Source: a virus. From it: 28,075 nt of DNA. A program made the position numbers and the translations under genes. Below, piece after piece: positions 7,244-14,514 of this stretch. The stretch's first letter is position 1. The number at the start of each line of letters is the position of its first letter. Below the pieces are notes generated by a model. The model saw nothing but the letters and a program-made list of their open reading frames with translations, had not been told where the DNA came from and did no database searches. The DNA is taken from positions 1 through 28,075 of IMG/VR virus record IMGVR_UViG_3300017989_005240. The stretch is one strand, 5' to 3'.

Positions 7244-9508
7244 CTATCGCCTGCTCCTCTGGAGTTCTGACAGCCTGATGCGCCGCCGCGCCGGTGCGGA
7301 CCTGACGTCCGTACCCGGCAAGATCGCGCCCTGCACGGAGGCCGCGACCGCACAGCCGACCAGGCAGTCCAGCCAGTGGTTGTCGGGCCCGCTGGCGCGC
7401 AGTTTCCATTCGTCCACAGTGCGGTTGCGGGCCTCGGTCCGCACGCGGTACTCGGCGGTGATGTGCTCGGCCAGGAGTTGATGGTCGGCGGGCTTGCGGC
7501 CGAAGAGGGACAGGCAGCCTTTGTCGCCGATCGCCACGGCCAGGCGGGCGTGGACGAACGACTTCCAGTAGTTCGTGTCGATCAGGACGTGGCGGACCTG
7601 CCGGCGACCCTGGACGTTCGGGATGCGCCAGTGGTGGCCGATCCGTTCGCCGCGCTTGCGCTTGTACTCGCTAAACGGGACGCTGGAAGCCCCGACGTAC
7701 CGCCCGTGGCTGGGCATGACGACGGCCGAGTGGGCGCTCTGCCGGCAGAACTGGTAGACCACGTCCGTGCTCTGGCCCCAGTTGGCGTCGATCAAACAGC
7801 GCTGGATTCGCAGCATGGCCCCATCATCGCGCCGCCATTCGCGGGACAGGTAGTCATCTGTCAGTTTCGTCAGGCCGGCATAGATCGACCCTTCCAGCCC
7901 GGCCCCGGGTGTGGCTCGGCCGAGGGTCTTGCGGATGTCCCGAAGCGTGAAGTACGCCCGGGCCTGATCGGGATACGTGCCGTAGTCGATCAGGCAGCCG
8001 GTGAAGTCGTCCTCCCACGCCACGACGGTGTGGAACAGGGCCTTGCCCTGCACGTCGATGAACATCGTCAGGTGGCCACAGCCGATGGGCACCTCCCCGC
8101 GCCGATGGCCGTTGACTTTGCTGGCCACCTGCTCGGCAGTGAGCATGTCGGTGTCGCCCTCGTCCTCGGGCAGGGGCTCGTTCTGGTACTCGGCCCAGAA
8201 GGCACGCTCGTCCTGGTGTTTCAGGTTCATCGCGTGCTGCAGGGCGGACAGCTCGTCGGTGTTGTGCCTTTCCGGCCACGCGACGACGGCGCCGGCGTCC
8301 ATCTCGTGACGATGCTCGCGATAGAATTCGGTGGCCTCGTGGCCGTCGCCGTCGTTGCGAAAACTGTCAGCGCGGATCTGGGCGTACTTGTCCCAGAGCT
8401 TCTCGTTTGCCGGGAAGGAGTAGACCAGCTTCGTCCGTTCGCCCTGCCAGGCGGGGTGCGTATCGCGGTCGAGGATCTGGTCGGCCATGTCGCCGGGGCG
8501 GATCACGGTGCATGGCATGATGCCGGAGATCTTCTGGCCGGGCCCGGCGAGGTTCAGGATCGCGCCGTTGAGCGTGTCCATCCTGGCCCGCGTCTGCGGG
8601 ACGCTGCGCGCCGACTCGTCGGTCTGCGGGTCGTCGAGCACCACCAGCGACGGGCGGGCGGCCCGGCCGTCGGCACGCTTGAACTTCATGCCGCGTATGC
8701 GGCTCTCGATACCCGCCACGCGAATAATCGCGCCGGACGCCTTCGAGTCGGGAATGGTCGGCAGGACGATCTCGTCGGCCGTCCAGACGATCCGCGTGTG
8801 CCTGCCGTTGCACAATTGGCCCTTGGCGCGGTTGTGAATCCGCTCGAGGGCGTGGATGGGGAACACCGCCTCCGGATAGTCCTCCAGCAGACGCTCGTTG
8901 GTCTCGAACTCGACCTTGATGCTCTCGAGCATGCTGCGGGCGTGTCCGGCGTCTGAGCCGATCAGGCACACAAAATCCCGCGCGCCGGTGAGCATCGCCC
9001 AGATACAGGCCGTTTCAGCCAGCGTGGTCTTTCCGCTGCCGCGCGGCATGGCCATGGCGAACAGCCCGCCGCGAAGGACGGCCTGCTCGATCTTGGCGAT
9101 CACCTTCAAGTGATCGTCCGACCACGGCAGGCAGAACGCCTCGGGGAAGTAGGCCTCGCAGAAGAACCGAAAGTCCGTCCGGCCCCTGGCCTTTCGTTGC
9201 GGGTCGATCACCTCGGGAATGGGCCCGATGTCCCTGCCGATGGCCGATAGCGCCGCGTTGCGGGCACGGGCGGCCTCCTTCATGGCCTCGTAGTCGGCCG
9301 GCTGCTTGGCGGGCGCGGGGTTGTGTCGAAGCCACGCCAGCCAGGCGGCGTAGCGGAACAGGTCGACGTGCTTCTGGTCGCCGATCCGGTAGCCGGCCCG
9401 GTTGCGGTGGCGGCGCAAAGTGCGCTCACTAATCACCTCGCCCAGCGGCGTGGAGTTCAGCATCCGCGTCAGCATCGACGGGCGCAGCTTGCGAGGATCA
9501 GTCGCCAC
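7244..9508 (-). CDS. Large terminase subunit (ATPase and nuclease)
   Basis: A 754-residue DNA-packaging motor. The ATPase has a Walker A at residues 155-161 (PRGSGKT) and a Walker B at about 288-293 (LVVLDD) followed by PQTDE. The nuclease half has the RNase H-like acidic residues at Asp485 (MFIDVQG), Asp574 (CLIDANWG) and Asp709/Asp714 (PDNHWLDC), which cut concatemers at genome ends. The 'DNHWLDC' end is characteristic of GpA-type terminases. Residues 1-60 add a helix-turn-helix-like domain related to the adjacent 66-residue protein. The GTG start at 9508 has AAGGAG seven bases upstream and lies inside the end of that small gene, an 11-base overlap. Confidence 0.92.
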   Translation of the reverse strand: MATDPRKLRPSMLTRMLNSTPLGEVISERTLRRHRNRAGYRIGDQKHVDLFRYAAWLAWLRHNPAPAKQPADYEAMKEAARARNAALSAIGRDIGPIPEVIDPQRKARGRTDFRFFCEAYFPEAFCLPWSDDHLKVIAKIEQAVLRGGLFAMAMPRGSGKTTLAETACIWAMLTGARDFVCLIGSDAGHARSMLESIKVEFETNERLLEDYPEAVFPIHALERIHNRAKGQLCNGRHTRIVWTADEIVLPTIPDSKASGAIIRVAGIESRIRGMKFKRADGRAARPSLVVLDDPQTDESARSVPQTRARMDTLNGAILNLAGPGQKISGIMPCTVIRPGDMADQILDRDTHPAWQGERTKLVYSFPANEKLWDKYAQIRADSFRNDGDGHEATEFYREHRHEMDAGAVVAWPERHNTDELSALQHAMNLKHQDERAFWAEYQNEPLPEDEGDTDMLTAEQVASKVNGHRRGEVPIGCGHLTMFIDVQGKALFHTVVAWEDDFTGCLIDYGTYPDQARAYFTLRDIRKTLGRATPGAGLEGSIYAGLTKLTDDYLSREWRRDDGAMLRIQRCLIDANWGQSTDVVYQFCRQSAHSAVVMPSHGRYVGASSVPFSEYKRKRGERIGHHWRIPNVQGRRQVRHVLIDTNYWKSFVHARLAVAIGDKGCLSLFGRKPADHQLLAEHITAEYRVRTEARNRTVDEWKLRASGPDNHWLDCLVGCAVAASVQGAILPGTDVRSAPARRRIRLSELQRSRR

Positions 9509-9698
9509 CGGCCATCTCCTTGGCCAGCCAAGCCGTGTAGTGCACCAGATTGAGCGTGCCGCCCGGATTGACCGGCGCGCCCGCGTCGATGTCGGCGCGG
9601 ATCATCTCCTCGGTGATCCGCCGGCCACCGGCGGCGGAGAGGACCTTGGCCAGCTGGGCGGTGGTGAGGGCCGTCAGGCTTGGGGTTGTCTCGCTCAT
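9498..9698 (-). CDS. Small DNA-binding-like protein, possible small terminase partner
   Basis: A 66-residue protein opening the packaging operon. After LTTAQLAKVLSAAGGRRITE it continues EEMIRADIDAGAPVN and ends YTAWLAKEMAGGD, a compact helical domain with a helix-turn-helix look. The same pattern (helix, 'ISE/ITE' turn, basic helix, glycine, then 'Y.AWLA') occurs in residues 10-60 of the large terminase. I infer that it recognises DNA for packaging, as small terminase subunits do, but it is much shorter than most of those. The start ATG at 9698 has GGGAGG seven bases upstream; the stop falls within the terminase start. Confidence 0.65.
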   Translation of the reverse strand: MSETTPSLTALTTAQLAKVLSAAGGRRITEEMIRADIDAGAPVNPGGTLNLVHYTAWLAKEMAGGD

Positions 9699-9895
9699 GT
9701 GCCTGTCCTCCCGGCAGGAATCTGCGGATTCTCGGCCGGGATCTTTCGCCCATGCCGCAAATGGCGACGTGTGCCATGCTTACGGGCGCAAGTTCTTTTG
9801 CAAAAATGTGTTAATTGCCTTGCCCCGGGCGGACCACAGAGCAAACATGAACACGTGAAAACGAAGCGCAAGCCATTGAGAGAAAGGATGTTGCG
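9699..9895. promoter_or_regulatory. Divergent intergenic region between packaging operon and plus-strand island
   Basis: The only place where the minus-strand packaging operon and the plus-strand island start back to back, so promoters for both should be here. It contains an AT-rich patch with a perfect 10-base palindrome, TTTTGCAAAA (9796-9805), whose TTGCAA half could serve as a -35 in either direction. No good -10 is found at 16-18 bases, so the promoters cannot be placed. AAAGGA precedes the ATG at 9896. Confidence 0.4.
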
Positions 9896-10183
9896 ATGAG
9901 AATCACGAGCATCGAACTGGTAGGCACCAGCGACACGAAACTGCATGACGGCAGCCCGGGCCTGGCCCGGGCCTTTGCCAAGATCAGCCGCAAGCCGGGC
10001 GACAAGCACATCACCGTCGAGCTGCTGGCGCCCGGCTGCGAACGCACCCACCAGGTTCAGGCCGACGACGCCGATGACCAGTGGTCGATGGCCCAGATCC
10101 TCCAGCACGCCCTGGACGGATACCAAGGGACCAACAGCGACGTCGACGGATACTTCCGAACCATCCAGATGCTGGCCGACTGA
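9896..10183 (+). CDS. Uncharacterised 95-residue protein
   Basis: First gene of the plus-strand island, starting at the ATG with AAAGGA seven bases upstream. It opens MRITSIELVGTSDTKL, has a beta-type centre (KHITVELLAPGC) and ends with an acidic helix (WSMAQILQHALDGYQG, then VDGYFRTIQMLAD). No membrane segment or catalytic motif is visible. The gene lies 12 bases ahead of the next one. Real coding is supported by the ribosome site and tight spacing of the island; function is unknown. Confidence 0.6.
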   Translation: MRITSIELVGTSDTKLHDGSPGLARAFAKISRKPGDKHITVELLAPGCERTHQVQADDADDQWSMAQILQHALDGYQGTNSDVDGYFRTIQMLAD

Positions 10184-10195
10184 CCCGAGGGGACC

Positions 10196-10561
10196 ATGCA
10201 CCGACTCAACCACAGCGGCGAAACGATGATTCCCGGCACACCACGGACGGCGCGCCGGGCCATGCGGAAGGTCCGCGAACTGGCGCGGCTGCGGCACAAG
10301 GTGTACCTCCGTCGCTTCCGGCAGACCTACGGATACGAGTCGCAGCTCGGCCCGGAATGGATCGCCATCTCGCACCGCCACCCGATGGCGATGGTGACCG
10401 TCACCGGGCCCCTCGACGAGAGCCTGGCGGCGGACCGGGAGATCATGGCCACCGCACACGACGTGCTGGCGTTCGGCACGGACAGGTATGCCATCAGTTG
10501 GCTGGGATTCGAAAGGCTGCCCGGGGCCGGGAATCATCCTCGTACGCAGAGCGACTACTAA
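10196..10561 (+). CDS. Uncharacterised basic 121-residue protein
   Basis: Second gene of the island. GAGGGG before the ATG at 10196 supports that start; the ATG at 10226 is an alternative. The N-terminal half is strongly basic and helical (RTARRAMRKVRELARLRHKV followed by RRFRQTYG), as in nucleic-acid binding proteins. The second half (WIAISHRHPMAMVTVTGP, YAISWLGFERL) looks like a small alpha-beta domain. No motif identifies it. It is followed by a 27-base gap that carries the next ribosome site (AAGGAG). Confidence 0.55.
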   Translation: MHRLNHSGETMIPGTPRTARRAMRKVRELARLRHKVYLRRFRQTYGYESQLGPEWIAISHRHPMAMVTVTGPLDESLAADREIMATAHDVLAFGTDRYAISWLGFERLPGAGNHPRTQSDY

Positions 10562-10588
10562 CCGCCCCATGCGGGCAAGGAGAACGGC

Positions 10589-10810
10589 ATGAACGAGCAA
10601 GAATTCCAGGACGCATTGAAGACGGCCCTCCAGGCGCTGGCCTGGATGGCGGAAGACCACGACTACCCCGACACGCTGCCGGTGGACCTGGCGGAGGTCC
10701 GCGAGGTCCGGACCTTCGACGAGGCCGGGGTGCTCACACGAAACAAGGGCCTGGTGGTGACGCTCGCCGACCGCAGCCAGATGCAGGTCACCATCATCGC
10801 AAGCCGCTGA
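10589..10810 (+). CDS. Uncharacterised acidic 73-residue protein
   Basis: Third gene of the island, with AAGGAG seven bases before the ATG. A helical acidic N-terminus (NEQEFQDALKTALQALAWMA) leads to a beta C-terminus (GLVVTLADRSQMQVTIIA). The size and acidity would suit a small regulatory or inhibitor protein, but nothing in the residues proves that. It is expressed, by inference, with its neighbours: 15 bases separate it from the next start, which has the same AAGGAG spacing. Confidence 0.6.
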   Translation: MNEQEFQDALKTALQALAWMAEDHDYPDTLPVDLAEVREVRTFDEAGVLTRNKGLVVTLADRSQMQVTIIASR

Positions 10811-10825
10811 GCAAGGAGAACCGCC

Positions 10826-11113
10826 ATGAAACGAGCACGCACCGCAACCGGCAAGGTCTACGGCGCGGAGGTCCACGGCAAGAAGCGCCGCGTGACCGTG
10901 CCGGAAGACCCAAAGCCCGAGGACGTGCTGAACGACGCCCTCCGGGAGAACCTCAGCCCGCACGCCGTCGCGGCCATCGCCGCGTTCTGCCAGACGGCGA
11001 CGACACAGCGGGAAGACGTGGACCGGCAGATTCGATGGTTCGCCGACCGGCTGATCGAGCTGGTCGGCGGTGGCGACGAGCACAACCGCCTCTGCGAAGA
11101 GGTCGGACTCTAG
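10826..11113 (+). CDS. Uncharacterised 95-residue protein
   Basis: Fourth gene of the island; AAGGAG lies eight bases before the ATG. The basic N-terminus (MKRARTATGKVYGAEVHGKK) is followed by helices (PEDVLNDALRENLSPHAVAA, then DVDRQIRWFADRLIELVGGG). Just after the stop a short GGCCC-GCAT-GGGCC hairpin (11119-11132) lies in front of the next gene. I do not recognise a family. The helical, charged character is compatible with a DNA-associated protein. Confidence 0.6.
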   Translation: MKRARTATGKVYGAEVHGKKRRVTVPEDPKPEDVLNDALRENLSPHAVAAIAAFCQTATTQREDVDRQIRWFADRLIELVGGGDEHNRLCEEVGL

Positions 11114-11152
11114 AAACCGGCCCGCATGGGCCACAACATGAGGAGCAAGATC

Positions 11153-11806
11153 ATGAAGAAGAACGAAGTCAAGGTCGGACAGACGTACCGCTGCAAGGTC
11201 AGCGGGTCGCTGGCGGACGTCCGGATCACCGCTGAGAATCCCCACGGCGGGTGGGACGCGATCAACGTCTCCACGAACCGGAAGGTCCGGATCAAGAGCC
11301 CGCAGCGCCTGCGGAGCGTGGTCAAGCGGCCGGCCAAGCGGAAGAAGACCGTGACGCTGGCCGAGCACGAGGCCCAGGCCAAGCGCGAGCAGGCCAGCGC
11401 CGAGCGCGCCGCCGGGCAGGTCCGCAAGGACATCGCCAAGACGGTCAAGGCCGTTCAGAACGGCGACCTGACCAAGGGCGTCACCGTGCCCACGGGGGCG
11501 AAGAAGGCCAAGAAGGCGACCGGCAAGGCCAAGGCGGCGACGAAACGCCACACGGGCCAACGTGACGCGAAGGGGGCCAAACGTCCGAGCGGCCTGGACG
11601 CCGCCGCCCAAGTCCTGGGCGAGACCAAGGAACCCCTCGGTGCTAAGGAGATGGTCGAACGGATGCTGGCCAAGGGCCTGTGGCAGACCAAGGGCAAGAC
11701 CCCGGCCGCAACGATTTACGCCGCCATCATCCGGGAGATCGCCGCAAAGGGCAACGACAGCCGATTCCGCAAGGTCGACCGCGGCAAGTTCGAGCTGGCC
11801 AAGTAG
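11153..11806 (+). CDS. HARE-HTH domain protein
   Basis: A 217-residue protein. I start it at the ATG at 11153 (AGGAG seven bases upstream), not the ATG at 11126. Residues about 1-45 (VKVGQTYRCKVSGSLADVRI) are a small beta domain. Residues about 55-140 are a lysine/alanine-rich helical linker. The last 70 residues (DAAAQVLGETKEPLGAKEMV, then ATIYAAIIREIA and DSRFRKVDRGKFELA) are a HARE-HTH winged helix. That domain is found in RpoE-delta, chromatin proteins and restriction enzymes, and is proposed to link DNA modification or transcription to other activities. It ends the island, just before a terminator. A transcription or nucleoid role is inferred. Confidence 0.75.
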   Translation: MKKNEVKVGQTYRCKVSGSLADVRITAENPHGGWDAINVSTNRKVRIKSPQRLRSVVKRPAKRKKTVTLAEHEAQAKREQASAERAAGQVRKDIAKTVKAVQNGDLTKGVTVPTGAKKAKKATGKAKAATKRHTGQRDAKGAKRPSGLDAAAQVLGETKEPLGAKEMVERMLAKGLWQTKGKTPAATIYAAIIREIAAKGNDSRFRKVDRGKFELAK

Positions 11807-11832
11807 CGTAGAGTTCACGCCTCCACCTCCTC

Positions 11833-11857
11833 CACCCCGGCGACGCTTGCCGGGGTG
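11833..11857 (+). terminator. Hairpin terminator of the plus-strand island
   Basis: A perfect 9-base stem, CACCCCGGC paired with GCCGGGGTG around a 7-base loop, begins 26 bases after the HARE-HTH stop and is followed by CTCTTC. The short pyrimidine tail is weaker than a classical T run, but the position at the end of the five-gene group supports the call. Confidence 0.65.
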
Positions 11858-11871
11858 CTCTTCGGCCAAGC

Positions 11872-11902
11872 TTGTTCCATCCCCCGTTTCTGATAGAATC
11901 AG
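11872..11902 (+). promoter_or_regulatory. Promoter with overlapping dyad for the 11906 gene
   Basis: TTGTTC (11872-11877), 16 bases, then TAGAAT (11894-11899) resembles a sigma-70 promoter. The predicted transcription start falls at about the A of the ATG at 11906, so the mRNA would be leaderless; no ribosome site is present. The -10 lies inside a dyad, CTGAT-AGA-ATCAG (11890-11902), which could be an operator. Confidence 0.5.
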
Positions 11903-11905
11903 CCT

Positions 11906-12361
11906 ATGGCTACTGAAGCACTCGAGATTCCGGAGAGATGCTGCCTGAACTGTGTGTTTCTGTACGATCCGAGTCAGGATGGAAAGCCCAAGCCCTCCTT
12001 GGACCGACAAACCAGAGATCGGCTTCGGGTAAGCGATCCCATTGGCAACAGAACGTTGCAGTGCTATCAGGAAGTCTGGGATGCCAAGGCGGTCAAGGAC
12101 GAGCCCGAAAGCAAACTCGACCGATTGCTCAGAGAAGACCGGGGAGAATTCTGTCTCTTCTACCCCTACAAGCCCAATGTATTTCCTGCTGCCGCGAAGC
12201 ACCTTGAACGACGAGCCGCCGACCGCCAGGAGGCGGAAAGGGACCGTGCTCTGACTAGGAGAGCCTTCTGGGTCGCTTTTGCAGCCCTTATGGTCTCGAT
12301 CTTCGCGATTCTGGCACAGCTCACGTGGGACATCTGTAAGCATATTCATTCCTGTCCGTAG
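11906..12361 (+). CDS. Cysteine-containing protein with C-terminal membrane anchor
   Basis: A 151-residue protein with its own promoter, separated from the island by a terminator. The N-terminus has clustered cysteines (RCCLNCVFLYDP, later LQCYQEVW and EFCLFYPYKP), which could bind metal or form disulfides. A charged helix (ERRAADRQEAERDR) precedes one transmembrane segment near the C-terminus (AFWVAFAALMVSIFAILA), giving a tail-anchored topology with the bulk in the cytoplasm. Its codon use is visibly less GC-rich than the phage core, which suggests an added accessory gene. The last 16 bases overlap the end of the convergent methyltransferase gene. Function unknown; membrane-level phage exclusion is one speculative option. 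Confidence 0.6.
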   Translation: MATEALEIPERCCLNCVFLYDPSQDGKPKPSLDRQTRDRLRVSDPIGNRTLQCYQEVWDAKAVKDEPESKLDRLLREDRGEFCLFYPYKPNVFPAAAKHLERRAADRQEAERDRALTRRAFWVAFAALMVSIFAILAQLTWDICKHIHSCP

Positions 12362-13665
12362 GCTGAAATTCGTTTCGCCTTCTGGCCGGTAAACTGCTCC
12401 CAGCGCTGCACGATCACGTCGCAGTACAGGGGGTCGAGTTCCATGAGGTAGGCTCGGCGCCCGGTCTGTTGGCAGCCGATGAGGGTCGAGCCCGAGCCGC
12501 CGAACAGGTCCATGACGTTCTCACCGGGCAGGGAGCTGTACTGAATGGACCGGACGGCCAACTCGACGGGCTTCTCGGTCAGGTGCACCATCGCTTGGGG
12601 ACTGACCTTCTTGACATGCCACAGATCCGTGGCGTTGTTGGGGCCGTAGAAGTTGTGGCCGGCGCCTTCCTTCCAGCCGTAAAACGCCAGCTCGAACGCC
12701 CCCATCATGTCTTTCCTGGTGAGCACCGGATGCTGCTTGTCCCAGACGATGCCCTGGCTGAAGTACAGCCCAGCCGCCTTCAACGGCGCGGGGTAGTTGC
12801 CGAGGTTGGCGTACCCACCCCAGATGTAGAACGACCCGCCCGGCTTGAGCACGCGCGAGGCGTTTGCGAACCACGCCATGAGCATCTTGTCGAATGCCTC
12901 GTCGCTGACGAAGTCGTTTTCGAGCGGCCGGTCCTTGGCCCGCATCTTCTTGCGGGCCTTGGTCGGGTCAATTGTGCCCCGGGCAACATCGAAGCGCTGG
13001 TGGTGCATCTTCTGCGACAGGTCGGGGTGGGAGCTGTTGCCGGCGGCGATGGCGGTGCTACTGCGCGGCTCGACCTTCACGTTGTACGGCGGGTCCATGT
13101 TGACCAGGTCGATGGTCGCCCCGTCCAACAGCCGGTCGAGATCGGCCTCGCTGCCGCTGTCACCGCACATCAGACGGTGCTCGCCCAGCACCCAGATGTC
13201 GCCCGGCTGGGTGATCGCCTCGTCCGGTGGCTCGGGAACCTGGTCCGGATCGGTCAGGCCCTCGGTGGCCTCGCCGTCGAGCAGCTTGGCCAGTTCTTCG
13301 CTGCCGAAGCCCAGCAGGCTCAGGTCGTAGTCGGCGCCCTGGAGATCCTTCAGTTCGATGGGCAGCAGGTCGAAGTCCCACTCGGCCAGCGTGGCCGTCT
13401 GGTTGTCGGCGATCCTGTAGGCCTTGATCTGCTCGGGCGACAAGTCGGTGGCCACGTGGACAGGCACCTTGGCCAGGCCGAGCTTCTTGGCGGCCTTCCA
13501 GCGGGTGTGCCCGACGATGATCACGCCATCGCCGTCCACAACGATGGGCTGGCGGAAGCCGAACTCGGCCAGGGAGGCCGCCACGGCGTCCACGGCCTGG
13601 TCGTTGACGCGAGGATTAGACTCGTAAGGCGTGATGTCATCAATGTTTCGGATAGCGACTTTCAT
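12346..13665 (-). CDS. ParB-like domain fused to DNA methyltransferase
   Basis: A 439-residue protein starting at the ATG at 13665 (AAGGAG seven bases upstream); the frame continues to 13740 without such a site. Residues about 1-90 are a ParB/Srx-type domain with IVGHTRWKAAKKLG and ADNQTA. Residues about 155-439 are an N6-adenine/N4-cytosine methyltransferase of the beta order: catalytic DPPY at 191-194 comes first and the SAM-binding FGGSGST (388-394) second. Such fusions are common in phages and probably protect phage DNA from host restriction. No cognate restriction enzyme is next to it, so it looks like an orphan enzyme. Its target site cannot be read from the sequence. Confidence 0.88.
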   Translation of the reverse strand: MKVAIRNIDDITPYESNPRVNDQAVDAVAASLAEFGFRQPIVVDGDGVIIVGHTRWKAAKKLGLAKVPVHVATDLSPEQIKAYRIADNQTATLAEWDFDLLPIELKDLQGADYDLSLLGFGSEELAKLLDGEATEGLTDPDQVPEPPDEAITQPGDIWVLGEHRLMCGDSGSEADLDRLLDGATIDLVNMDPPYNVKVEPRSSTAIAAGNSSHPDLSQKMHHQRFDVARGTIDPTKARKKMRAKDRPLENDFVSDEAFDKMLMAWFANASRVLKPGGSFYIWGGYANLGNYPAPLKAAGLYFSQGIVWDKQHPVLTRKDMMGAFELAFYGWKEGAGHNFYGPNNATDLWHVKKVSPQAMVHLTEKPVELAVRSIQYSSLPGENVMDLFGGSGSTLIGCQQTGRRAYLMELDPLYCDVIVQRWEQFTGQKAKRISAYGQE

Positions 13666-13776
13666 GTGCGATCTCCTTCGCGAAAAAACCGGCGGCGCAA
13701 AACAAACTCTGCCCATGGGTGCGACTGTTCCCGCGGCCATTTTCTCGATTCGATGCCGCGGAAGTACCTATACGTT

Positions 13777-14136
13777 TTATTTCTTCTCGACATTGGCTTT
13801 GCGACTGGCGCCTGTCTGGCCTGCTCCCGACGGCTGCGATGCTCGGGCGTCCACGTTGCCCGCCTCGCAGTCCCCGGGCTTCGTCTGCGCTATCCTGGCG
13901 ACGATGGTGTGGATCGCCTCGGCGTGCCGAGGGTATTCCTGGGCCAGCCATGAGGCCGGTGCATAGATATGCCCATCGTGTTGGATCACCGGCGCGACGT
14001 CATACCCGAGGCACAGCATCGCCTTGAGTTCGTTGTCGAACGCTCCGCAGGGCAGGAAGACCACGCCACAGTCATCCTCGAATGCGGTCCGCAGCCACTT
14101 GGCCAGTCGCTTGCCTTCGATCACGATCTGTCTCAT
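13777..14136 (-). CDS. Uncharacterised 119-residue protein
   Basis: A small protein starting at the ATG at 14136 with AGGAG six bases upstream. It opens MRQIVIEGKRLAKWLRTAF, then DDCGVVFLPCGAF and YPRHAEAIHTIVARIAQ, an alpha-beta half followed by a polar, glycine- and serine-rich tail likely to be disordered. No known motif is recognised. It lies between the replication gene's 3' repeat region and the methyltransferase, so it is probably transcribed with the replication genes. Real coding is likely from the ribosome site and the lack of any better frame; function unknown. Confidence 0.6.
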   Translation of the reverse strand: MRQIVIEGKRLAKWLRTAFEDDCGVVFLPCGAFDNELKAMLCLGYDVAPVIQHDGHIYAPASWLAQEYPRHAEAIHTIVARIAQTKPGDCEAGNVDARASQPSGAGQTGASRKANVEKK

Positions 14137-14401
14137 TTCGTTCTCCTGTCCTTGACGCCATGTCGTCGCGATAGCCCTACGTCCCGGGGAGTATCGCGGG
14201 GCGTTTGGGACGCCCGCGTACTCCCCCGTAGGGGGAGGGTGTGCTGAGTTCCGCCCTCAGTTCCGCGACCAATCGTTGTAAGTTGCTCATTTGAATCATC
14301 TTGAATCAGCAAGTGTCGCGGAACTGGGACGCCAACTGAGACGCGTCCCAGTTCCTGTCCAGTTCCGCCGCAGTTCCGGTCTGTAAATGGATCGTATTCC
14401 A
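14137..14401. other. Non-coding gap behind the primase gene: repeats and hairpins
   Basis: A 265-base gap with no convincing gene. Two short minus-strand frames (14133-14480 and 14296-14634) cross it without ribosome sites or protein-like residues. It holds most of the CAGTTCCG repeat cluster and a strong pair of competing hairpins, described separately. Together these make it a plausible replication origin or control region. Confidence 0.5.
14186..14237. repeat. Two mutually exclusive hairpins
   Basis: A 17-base-pair stem with two one-base bulges joins 14186-14204 to 14210-14226: GGGGAGTA, CGC and GGGCGT on the left arm, a 5-base loop, and their complements on the right. Its right end (14221-14227, CTCCCCC) can instead pair with GGGGGAG at 14231-14237 around a 3-base loop. 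The two folds cannot coexist. In transcription order on the minus strand the small hairpin is made first. Confidence 0.65.
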
Positions 14402-14514
14402 TTAGTTGTAGCTCTCGCGTCCGGAACTGGCTCCGGAACTCGGTTTTGCCAGTTCCGCGTCCAGTTCCGCAGTAACACATTTATTTGTGTTGACGAATTC
14501 CGTGTCAGTTCCGG
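14247..14514. repeat. Iteron-like cluster of CAGTTCCG boxes
   Basis: Eleven copies of AGTTCC(G), mostly CAGTTCCG, in 268 bases. Direct copies begin at about 14247, 14258, 14348, 14360, 14371, 14450, 14462 and 14506; inverted copies (CGGAACTG-type) lie at about 14317, 14421 and 14433. Several neighbours are 11-12 bases apart, about one helical turn. The cluster spans the last codons of the primase gene and the gap behind it. Iterons beside a replication initiator are typical of theta-type origins; binding is inferred. Confidence 0.6.

Noticed and set aside
9695-12349. An 884-codon open frame on the minus strand opposite the plus-strand island
   Set aside because: The plus-strand genes have ribosome sites at each start and protein-like residues, while this frame is low in recognisable motifs and is explained by the high GC content, which makes stops rare.
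13384-13665. The ParB-like segment as a plasmid partition gene
   Set aside because: It is fused to a methyltransferase and no ParA or parS sites are visible, so a partition role is not supported.
12469-13953. A 494-codon plus-strand frame opposite the methyltransferase
   Set aside because: The minus-strand methyltransferase has both catalytic motifs; the opposite frame has none.
14247-14514. CAGTTCCG repeats as a CRISPR array
   Set aside because: Repeats are only about 8 bases, occur in both orientations and have irregular spacing, unlike CRISPR repeats of 24-37 bases.
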